64,000 bases of DNA from Phoronis australis (Eukaryota; Phoronida; Phoronidae), in the NCBI GenBank assembly GCA_002633005.1, contig NMRA01000238.1, positions 184,001 through 248,000 on the forward strand, in the 5' to 3' direction. Shown piece by piece: positions 21,706 through 33,700 of this stretch. Position 1 is the stretch's first letter. Every line of letters starts with the position of its first letter. The position numbers and the translations under genes are program-made. The notes under the pieces were generated by a model, which saw nothing but the letters and a program-made list of their open reading frames with translations, did no database searches and had not been told where the DNA came from.

Positions 21706-24700
21706 CTAAAATTAGATTATAAACCATATTGTACATAGTTCAAATCTCGTACGATCAGAGGGCAAATCGAAGGGTGATCCACCGTTTGAAAGTGGCATGC
21801 GAACGCTTATCAGACGGCTGATCTGCCTTCTTACCCGTGTTGATGAACGGCCTTCCAAAAAGACTCTAATGGAGTGCCTTAGAGGAGAAAAATCGACACC
21901 CTCATAGAGAGTGGAATGATCAGATGGAATGTCACAGTTGGTACGGCCCCTATCTATGCTCTATGACATTTTAAGACTCCGAGGAACGCGTGAAATGCTT
22001 CCCCCAGAAAACGTACACTAACAAGGTGGCTATGGTGAAAAAGATATCCTTAATCATTACTCAAAATGACAGAAAAACAGCGAGTCCCAAAGAACGCAAC
22101 GCACATTACAGTAGCCCGGAACAGGAACGCGTTGTTTTGTTCAGCAAGCGTTCCAAAATTTTGGGTCTTTGTCCCCGGACGGTATGAGGTCACGTCAGTG
22201 TCTGCAACACAGTTGTCTGCATCACGGACTAGCAGCTAGTCAAGTCAGTGTCTGCAACATGGGTAGCGGCTACTCGGGTCAGAGTCTGCTATATGGGTAG
22301 TGGCTAGTCAAGCCAGTGTCTGCAGCACGGGTAGGGGCTAGTCAAATCAGTGTCTGCAATATGGGTAGTGGCAACTCAGTCAGTGTCTGCAACATGGGTA
22401 GCGGCTAGTCAAGCCTGTGTCTGCAACATGGGTAGTGGCTAGAAAGGCGTCCAACCGCATGCGCGCACACAGCCTTCAATGCGGGGGGGGCTCGAATTGC
22501 CGACGTCGCGGACCTTTTGGCTAACAAAAGAGTGGGCGGACTAAAAAAAAGGAGCACCACTGTGAATTGCGCGTTTGCGCTATTTAGAGTGGATTTTTGT
22601 CCCATTTTCTCGGACTTTTTTTCTCTCGGGGGCGGACCTTTTTGTCCACTTCGCCCCCCTGGGTGCGCACATGAATCGTACAATGATCTGGATTCGTGAA
22701 GTTAAAAAACGTGCGAAAAGTATGCTATGGACCCCTCTTCTAGAGTTTGTGGTAAAAAAGGCCTTTTGGAAACCTTATAACCGCCGAAATGAATCGTTTG
22801 AAACCAGCTGCATACAGACCAAATTAGACCACGCTTTCCCTATGTCTAAGCTAGTTAGGTCTACAGACCAAATTAGGCCATGCTTTCTCTATGTCTAAGC
22901 TTTCTTGGTCTATGAACCAAATTTGATTAAGCTTTCTCTATGTCTAAGTTTTCTAGGTCTATAGACCAAATTAGACTATGCTGTCTCTATATCTAAGTTT
23001 TCTAGGTCTATAGACCAAACTAGACCACGCTTTCTCTATGTCTAAGGTTTCTAGGACAATAGACCAAATTCGACTATGCTTTCTCTATGTCTAAGTTTTC
23101 TAGGTCTGTAAACCAAATTAGACCATGCTTTCTCTATGTCTAAGGTTTCTAGGTCTATAGACCAAATTAGACCATGTTTTCTGTGTGTCCAGGGTTTCTA
23201 GGTCTGCAGACCAAATTAGAAAATGCTTTCTCTATGTCTAAGGCTTCAAGATATATAGACTAAATTAGACCGTGTTTTCTCTGTGTCTGAGGTTCCTAGG
23301 TCTGTGGTTTCTAGGTCACCAATTTCCGTAACTGCGGGTTCTGGGTCTGTGAGGTCTGAGTTATCTAGCTTTGTGGTTAGAGACACATCTCCAAATTGCA
23401 GAAGGTTTTGAATAGTTGTCATTTCATGTCCAGTGCGTTCAACAACCTGGTGAGGCCTACCCTTTCGACATTAAGGCACTTTACGCGAACAAACAATGCT
23501 TTCTGGAAAGGATATTATACAAAGCAATAGCATGTTACAGGGTCGAGTGACTTGTATGCATAATACTCTGAGCAATCTCGAAAGCGTTAAACTCTAAGAT
23601 GTAGACAAAGGTTTACTTACAGTACAGATCTGGCTGTTGGACTGACATTTTTCTTTATTTGCTGAGGTAGAATTCGGAGTCAGAGCGCATTTGTCGTCAT
23701 CAGAACAGCCATAACAATCGACGAGTTTGGATGCTGAAAAGAAAGGGCGCCATTTTGTTTCCAATACTTTCAAGAGTTTAATGAATTCTAAAACGGATGC
23801 TTGTCATTGGCCCATTGTGACCAGGACCGACCGTGTCTGTGGCTCATAATACCAGATTAATTGATCAAAGAATAAAATTCATCCTTACCTACGTGAACAT
23901 TCGTAAAGCAATCTAGCGCCGGACTTTTGACCTTGTATTCAAACCCACAGTGCTGTGCTTTTCAACAATTATTGCACCTTAGTTTGCCACCCAAAGAGCA
24001 AGTTTTATTTATACGTGAACCCAGCATGGTCGACTTAACAGATTTATGGCCCCCAAGCAAAGCAGTGAACTGGGGTCCATTTTCGACATAAATGCTCAAA
24101 AGAATAAAAAACTGAAACAGCTGATAAACAGTTCGAAGTCCAGTAACGCACACAAGGAAGTTTAGGTGTCTTGTAAACTTATCAAGACATGTTGGACTTG
24201 AGTTTGTTCATAACTTGACACCGACAGAAGTACCTATTCACGAGGATGTTCAGATCTCTTGCGAACGAAGACAAAGTTGTTGTAAGTTTGTTCACATACA
24301 CTTCCAAACCATACTTGGTCGTCGTGACTTAGAAGTGCAAATTGCTTGTGTTTCAAGTGAATATTATGCTACTCGCACACTCTTTTGTTCGTGTCTTCAA
24401 CTAGTCACTTATCTGCTATTCGAAACCATAGAAACAGAGTCCCAGTGCAGGAATCATGAGGGAGGGGAGGTGTGGGGAGGGGAGGCAGTCATATTTTTTC
24501 GGATGGGGATGTAGCTAGGCTTTCAAAATCTGAGGCAATATTTCTACCTGAAGAAATGGAGACACGAGCTGGAACTGATTAAATATTTTTTACTAAAAAG
24601 GCCCATGTTCACACCTCATCTAGAAAAAGTATTCCCAAAGTATACCAAATCCTCTTGTCTCAATAACGCCCAGGGATTTCCACTTGACGCAATTTGAAGC

Positions 24701-27700
24701 ATAGATGTAATCTGTAATTGTGGTCGTCGTCTAGAATCTTCGTAGAAACGAAGGTTGACTTTTGAATTTTAGTCGGGATCACTAGATTTGTCCTCTTTCA
24801 AATCACGTCAGTATTCAGATCGACGTCTGTACCAAGCAAATATGGTGATCTCTCATCCTAGTTTTATAGCTGCTTAATCTTAACTGGCATCGCAAATTTT
24901 TATCAAAATAGTGAAAACTCGACCCAAACTTGCCCATCTCATCGACACCTACCCTTCATGCTATTAGATTTGACTGCAGCCTTCTAGGGTGCGCATAAAA
25001 TACTTACTGTCAATTACAGTTTCGCAGTTGGTGCCTGGATCATAATCTCCCGTGCATGCGCATTTCCCTGAGTTGCCACATGTCTAAAATTTACCAGTGA
25101 AAACACTTTTAACAAGATTTTGATGGACACTTCCTTTCACAAGCCACACAATTTGATATTGGAAGCTTTCAATAGAGTTAAAAATTGCACTAAAAATCTT
25201 TAATTTGAAACGATTGGTTTTTAAAACATTTTGTGTCATTTTCAATATGGATTCTATACCGTCTTTAAACAGCGTAATTAGAAAGATACGTCAACACATA
25301 GACTAATTAAGAATGTTCTTGCAATAATTGCACAAATACTTACTCCGTGACCAGCGCAAACTTTTCCATTGACTGACGTGCATGAGGTAGCTGTGAATGC
25401 CACACACTGCGCGTTCTTGCACCACTTTCCTTCTGCACACTTAGTGCCTTCAGACACCATACCAGACTCTTTGGTGTCTTTTCCAAAATCTGCCGAGCCC
25501 GCTCTAAAAGGGAATATTTATATTTGTGTATAAATTAAAGGAGAATACAACTAAAAACAATGTAACTTGTATCAATTTAGATTGAGAAGTTCCACTCGAT
25601 AACACCAAGTTTAGTTTTTTTACCTGACACAGACGGCAGACGGAGGTGCTGAAGTCAACCAATGACGTCACAAGTTCTAACACAGTCTGCTCAGCAGTTC
25701 ACGAGACGTTTCCTGGTGTCTGCTTATCGCTTAAATTCATCGTTTTACACAAATAAATTGTCAAAATTCGATGTAAAATCCTTACAAATACATTAAGTTT
25801 TTAAATAAATGAGTGGTTTTATTTCGCTGTTACGGAGTTCTATAAATTTTGAAAGTACCGTAGCTTACAAAGTTCTTCGGGGTAGGCCAACTTACCGAGG
25901 TCGGTCGCGGAAGTTTGGAGTCTGTTCGGTGATAAATTAGAATTATTCTTTCGTGAAATACAAACCCTGAGGAGAGCATAGCAGTGTGTTGTAATTTTAG
26001 ACTTGCGAATTTCATCTGTTCTAAACACAAAACGCTCGTTATAACCAAGTGGCTCGGAACACGATCTGACCCGTCGCAGCCGGACTGGAGACATTGCGAA
26101 CATAAACCAGCCGAGCTAGTCGGCTGCCAAACTTGAAAACTAAATTTCAGTCCCAAAAAGACTAGACTAGTGAACCAAAGAAATAATGTGCATGTGAATA
26201 TTTTGATGAATTCGCCGCGAAATTGCAAATCTACTTACTCGTCGGGAGCCCCGAAGCCAAGTTTCCCTTCCACAGAACAGTATGGGAAAATGGTGTACAA
26301 TAACAATGATTTGAATAACGTATATACATACATACAAACATACATACATACATACATATACATATACATAATACACTTACACATATATATATGTATGATT
26401 TATTGAGACATATACACATGGCCAATGGCCATAGGCCCCAAGTATATCATGTAGAAGACAGAACATTGTTAGGTGCCACGTTTCAAACTGGATAATACAT
26501 TATGACGCTTGAGAGCGTGATGGACGAATTTGATAAGTAGGCTATCCGGAGTTCTCATGAGAGAATCAAATTTAGATGTCGTGGGAGAATGACAAAAACG
26601 ATCACTTAAGTACTTAACCCGAAGGTCTTGGTACGCACTACAAACTTAAACAACGTGGTATTCGTCCTCTACAGACCCCGAATTAAATAACTCACACAAC
26701 CTGTTTTCATAGGGAATATTTGTGTGGCGACCTCTTTCCACTAGTAACGAATGATTTGAACATCGCAATCGAGTCAGAGACTGGATAAAAACACGTGGGA
26801 CACCAACCATTTCTAGATAATTCTCAAGATGATACATTGTTTTGTACCTCACATAGTAAGGCAGTTTTGCGTTACATTCGATATCAGCTTGCCAACCTTG
26901 CAAATAACAATCGTTGACACGTTGAGAAAAAACAGTCAAGAAATGCGCTTGATTTTCCACACCCTTATTAATCCACATATCTGAAAAAACCATACACAGA
27001 CAGAAGTTTCCTTACAAAACTTGCCCAATTATAGGAAGATCTTCCGATCAGGTCTGACTGAAAAAGCATATCATATGCAGCTTTTACCCCACGATTATTA
27101 GGCATCTCCAGTATTTTGAACCAGTATTTTATACAAGAAACAAAATATTTAGCTGACAGTGGGAATCGACCACATTCTCCCATAATTGCCGAGTTTGAAC
27201 AACAACTGCCTACTCCTAAAATGCGTTTACAAAACTTGATATGAACATTTTCCAATTGTTCATATTCCTTAAAGCCCCATATCTCAGCGCCGTAACACAG
27301 AGAGGGGTAAACTATTTTATCGAACAAGTGAAAGGCTATTGACGGGGGCAGATCACGACATCTTCGCTTTAATTTACAAATTGCAGAGGCAGCTTTATTC
27401 GCTTGACTAGATAAGGCTTTAATGGCTTTGGTCCACGAAACTTTTGGAGTAATAAGTAGTGCAAGGTAATTGTAATGAGACATTTATATGTATCAAATAA
27501 AGATTCCTCTAACATCTGACCATAGGATATAAAAACGAGTTATAGTTTCACAACAGCATGCGCTCACACGGTGGTCAATTAGTTTTATTGCATATGAAGC
27601 CGGTAACGCAGTATGAGTTATTTACTGTTGATTTCTCAAAATATTTGCACTCATGAACACTTTTAAGGCATTAAAATTGTATCTACTGAGACAGACTTTG

Positions 27701-30700
27701 ACACTTTGTTTCAGTTTTATATAAACATTGATTAGGTTGAAAATAATTCATTTTGAAACAGAACCGCTTTGCCGGCCACAGACACGGAGATATTTCATGG
27801 CCTAATACTTGATATTAAGGCATGCTTTTCCTTCTTTAGTATCGGGAACCACTTCCTAAGTATTTCGGGTTCTCGAGGATATCGAAAAAACGATATACCC
27901 GCTTTCCTCGTAAGACGATAACAAAAAGCAATTGAATCGGATGGCATTCTCCTTTGAAACTTTTCTACAGGCAGTATACGAGGAAGATGCGAACTGAATA
28001 AGTGACGTCACTTAGCTCAATTGTTTTTTTACCCAGAACGTTTCCTGCATGCACTTTAACGTTCAGTTACCGGTGTTTAGAGTTACCTGGACCTTGTTCT
28101 AAGGACCCAAGACACTTGCGGGAACAGGAGTGTGATTGATCACGTGTTTTGCTTGTAACGCTTGTTATCTTAAGATAATCCCTCCATGAGAATTACTTGT
28201 TAACCATGATGTGTTTCTTGACAATTGACTTAAAACTAAGACAGAACTTGGGTCTTGCGCTCACACGTCATAATTGTTGAATTGTGGTTTAGCCAAGAAA
28301 GTATAAGCGCATCACAGTCTAGAGATAAATTACAGAAATTATCTCGGTAACTAGCAAATGTGTTGATAGTCTTTGAAGCACTTTTTTCAAGTGAGATTTG
28401 ATTATTTTTCAGAAATAGTTGTGTGAAAGGTAAGAGCAAATTTCTGATTCAAGTGACTTTTCTTGAACCAAACCTCAAAAGCGTCAACGTTAGGCGATTT
28501 AGGCATTAAATGACCTACTTGCAATTGTATACTGTCGATACACCATTGATGGTTCTAGTGATCTTGTACATAGTTCCCGTCCGCGAAGTGCCTATTATGG
28601 GTAAAACCACTCCCGAGTCAGGATGACCACACTGTAGCTTGCCACACATGATATCTCTGAAATAGTTTTGACTTGATGTTACACACCAACAATGAAAATG
28701 TGTCATACTGCTTCGTAGAACCTGAAACTGGATCAGTCAACACTCACGTTTCACTCAACAAATCCTGAATAGATGTCAACATTCTTTAGGGGCGTAACTC
28801 CCACTTCGTGGTGGAAGGCTGCTAAAATTAAATGCCTTCATATTCGCAATCCCACCGACCGTTATCACTAACAGCCTCTCGGTCATGATAATCGAGACGG
28901 CAGATCCAAAAAAATAAAGTTGTATTCCAATTCATTACTTTAAAAGTTCAAGATGAAGTAATCTTCTGGCTTTATTTCAGTGTTTAGAACATAATCACTT
29001 TCACAAATTTTGGAACAAATAACTAGAAGGACAAAACAAGAAAACGACATACTTGCGACACACTGCTAAAAAAGAACACGGCAGGTCATGCAAGAATAGA
29101 GGAAGTTCTAATAAATTAGAACACCGTTATTTTTAAAGAGCTAACCGCTGTATCTTTTTGGAGAGAATCAAGAATCAAACATAGGAAACTATGTGTCCAC
29201 TCCTCAATAAGTCTGATAAGCTACATTAATTATTAAAGCTGGTGTCTTGTAACAAGTACAAAGCTATAGACTTTATTCACGCACTCGCCATGTCAGTAGT
29301 GAGCCTCTTTTTAGGTTTAAGACAGGAATGTAACGAGGCACGCAAAAAAATCGCGCTTTGCGTTGCATTTAAGCGCAAAATGTATTGTTTTTAAAACCTA
29401 AAAAGAGGCTCACTTTTAAAATGGCAAGTGCGTGAACACGGTGTATACTCACGTGGTCGTGCATGCCGTGTATGACCCGTCCGCCTTCTGCCCACAATGT
29501 CCAAACTGATTACCTTTCTTGTTGACGTAGTCGTAACAAAAGGGGTCACCAACTGTAGCATCTAACATTGCACGGAAGAAAAGAACTTGAGTTATCGATA
29601 ATTACCAACGATGTGAAGTCGTGCTGAAAATCCCGCCAAAAAGGAAGCCATGTCCGATATGACGAGATGTTTTATCAGAGACAACAATTTTTCTAAAATA
29701 TAGCGACATGTTTCGGCGGTGCATTTTAAAGAAATCGTTGTCTTTATTCAAATTCTACTTATATTCGTCAATGCGAAATCTTTCAATAGAATTGTGAAGA
29801 GAAGTGTGTTCAATGTACGTAAATGCAAAGTACTTATATCTGAAAATTGTTGATGATAAGGCCATTATTGTGTTCCACAGTCAAACGAATTGTTTGAAGT
29901 CAAAGTAACTGAAATATCACAGCTCCATAAAGCCATAGAATAAAAACGATTTCACGTCAGAAGAATATAGTTTTTGAACAATGTTTTACAGAAAAAAATG
30001 ATACTCTTATCAAGTTCACTCTTTAATTGATATTATGTGGAGACGTTACACTCAAAGCACATGGTTATGTAACAGTCAGATAATTTGAGCGGTCTAATGG
30101 TTTTTACTTAAGAAATGCGCATTGTTAGAAACTGACTACGTTGATTTAGGGCGTTGGTTATTCTAACACCATGACAGATCTATGCTATGCTTTTATAACA
30201 CCATAATGACAGATCTGTTATCACATTCAGTGGCTTATTTTATTAAAACCATAGTTTGATGTATGAATGGTTACATATCAAAATAATTCTGAACAATGTA
30301 ACAAGCTACTCGAATGTGAATGTCCTAGTGAAGAATGTTAACATAAAAGTAATGTGAAAAATAAACAACTGTGTTAGATAATTTGGAAATGGGCGTTAAC
30401 ATTCATGTGGATCAATGGATGCGAACAGAGGAGAATATTTGACAGTGGTTTTGTATGATTATGGTTACCCGATTACAGAGCCTTAAGCCCTCGGCCTTGC
30501 GACTATCGTAGGGAGCACAGAACATTTTCCACCAATGTTGCTGCCCCGTATCTGTTAAAATATCTCCCCCCGGATCTACGCAGAATTTATAATGCGAAGG
30601 ATATTAGAATAGCGCACACGCCTGTATGAACGCTCAGGAAGAGATTAGTGAACCCCTCAGCGTGGTGATGTCATTGGAGTGATGTATCACATTTTCAGTG

Positions 30701-33700
30701 ATTCTGACTTGTACATTGGTGAGACTGAACGACCGCAACGAAAGCGCACGGGTCAGAATCGCATGGTTGATGCCAGCAGTTTAAACTCCGCGGCGTTTGA
30801 TCACTTTTGGTGCGGGACACTCGTTTGAGACAGCGGGCGTGATATGAGAAACTTTTTGGTTTGAGCGAGGTGTCAGAGAGGCTTTATGGGTTAAAGCCAA
30901 GAACACTTCTTTGAATAGACACGGATGGATCAGATATAAGTTGTCTGACTCCTGGTCTAGGGCGTTGCCGTTGTTGTCTATGAACAGAGAGCCAAAAAAT
31001 TTTCACGGGAGCCAGTCAGTAACCAATCCCCAGGAGAATGAGCCAGGTAGCTGAGGAAAGTCGGGAAAATTAGTTTACCGGATGTTCCAGAAGTTGTGTC
31101 TTTCCGACCTTTTCCGGGAACTATTTATTAACTCGTGTTCGTAGAAGCATTTCCCTTTTCAGATCATAATAACAATCAACGTAATTAATTTCCGTCAAGT
31201 TGTCGTCTTGCTCAAGGTACTCACTTTCGCCAAACATGTACTTGCATTGCGCGTCCTTGTGTCTGCATGTCCCCGTGAGACAATACGCCTACAACGAAAA
31301 CAAGGAGATAGTTTTAATTTTTTGTCTAATTTAGTCATTGTTAATATCCGTCACTTTCTGCATTTTCATCACACTCACCGCCATGTTGCAGCATATATTG
31401 CCGCACTCGACAAATACTTTCTACGAATCCTCCTTTACAAGAGACTCACTCGGTAGTTGACGTAGACTCGATAGGGAAGGGGTCGAATATGCGGCTTTGA
31501 ATTTTGAGTGGGGTGCGATCGAAAGACCCCTGATTGCAAAGCCAACGTTCCCACAAACTAGGCCGGCACCAGGTGTGGTTATCATCATCACTAACTTCCA
31601 GATGTTTGCACTGTTCTATTTGCAATAGTGATACTTTGGCCACTTTACAATTTGCCTGGCCTCCCTCTCACTTTGGGTTCGCGCATTTGCCAAAGTTCTA
31701 ATAAATATAATAAGACAATTGGGGGGTAAAATGTGCCAAGTTTTGAGGCTCACATTATCCACCAGTGGGCGACAATATCTGCCGGTGACCTCTACTCATA
31801 TTGTCGGACTAGTATCTTCCACTGCGACAATATGTATAGATGTGACGTCACATATTATGGCACACAACACATATGTGTCGAGTGCTACACTTACGACCAC
31901 TGCAGTGACGACGACAACGACGACGACGACCACCACCACCACCACTACCACCGCAGCTATTAGAATCACAACCACAACGACCACCAAAATGAACACCTAC
32001 ACCACACGAACACCTCCAAAACCACCATCTCTACGCCATTAATCACCACCACAAGCAACACCATCACCACCACCATCACCATCACTGCCAATCACCAGCT
32101 CCACCACCACCATCACCACCATCACTACCAATCACCAGCGCCACCACCATCACCACCACGATCATTAGTAGTACCACAAGTTCTTGCAGCATCCATACCA
32201 TCTAACGTTTTCTCCGATATCAAGTAGTGACTGTAATCGTCGTCATCTTCGACATCCTTTGCATAACCATACACATACTTTCTTCACCGTTGTCATATTA
32301 CCGCCTTTTCGCCGGTTAATTAGAATATTTGAAACTAGCTAACAAAAAATCTTACATCGTTATTCTTGCATGGGGTGCCATCCGCCTTGTACTTATCTTC
32401 TGGGCACTGAAAAAGGATAATTGGAAAAGTTTTACAAAGGTGTGAGATATTGTTCATACAGTACCCTCAAATGATAAAGATGACTTTTGATTGGCAAAAA
32501 CACAAGACTTTAACATCCGTTATGACATGGCTCTGGTTCAGTCATGCTGCCTAGACAAAAGATGTATCCGTGACATATCTATCAAATAATGTAGAAACCA
32601 TAAATCCCAGACAGTGTAAAGAGAGTGCGCACACTATTAAAATATGGGAATCTAATTAGATTCGAAGAAATCAGAGGGAAGGAGTACAGTTGGCCGTATA
32701 ATATAGGAATATGAACCGATGCCGGACAGCGGGGCCCTCCCTATTAATATAGTTGGCCCTGCCGGAAGACTGCCGGAATTGTGACGGTGTTTTATAAGTA
32801 TAAATATAATCTTATTCAATAGTCAAGGCTCATGTGAGTGTTGAAATTTCATGTCTCGGCCTGATTTCTCTGTTGAGAAAAAACAAAAAATTAGGAAAAC
32901 AGTTCTCTGCGTACTGACAGCGAGAAAATTTTACAGTTCAAACGCGAAATCACCCACAATTTAGGTTTAGTTCAAACCAAAAATGGCAATTTTCGTAAAA
33001 AAGGTGGTCATGTAATGTTCAACAATTGCACAACCTTTCAAAGTATGACTTATTGCGTATTTCGAAAATCTATTCTTTTAGGGGTTCAGTTTGTTTTATG
33101 AAACGTGAAACGACGGATGAGAATTACTTTAATTAGTAATGCGTCTGTCACACGAAAATCAATAGGGTTCTGCGAGGTATCCAAAACTCTGGTCGGAATT
33201 CGTAACTTATTATCAAAGTTTGATCTTAAAACTTGATTGGTCAAAAATATAATCAAATTTTTGGTGAAAACAAGAGCGGCGGACCATGGAGGACGGCCGA
33301 TTGTCTGAATAAATATTGACTACGTAATTAGTACAGATATTTCCATTTATGTTATCTAAAATTTTGCATATGTAGTTACAAAACCATGGGGTCAAACTTG
33401 TTTACATGTATTTTGAGGTCATTATCTATTTTTAGATGATATTTACCACTTTGGTTTTGGGGCCAATGTACTCTAAAGATTCTAGAAATTTCTGAAAACA
33501 AATCATAACAGTCAATGATATGAATAGATAAGATCATGTGGTTTTTATTAGCCAATCATTAAGTAAGTACATCATTATAACTTGGTCAGAAGTCTTGAAA
33601 ATACTCAGATGGGATTAAGTAGTTGAAGCTAGAAGACTTGCTACAGTGTGCAGAAGAAGTTGTACAACAAAGCCATCCCGTGGAAGATTCTAAAGAGGAA

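Noticed and set aside
31719-32042. Poly-Thr, poly-His and poly-Val frames
   Set aside because: All are products of a trinucleotide repeat inside an intron of gene A.
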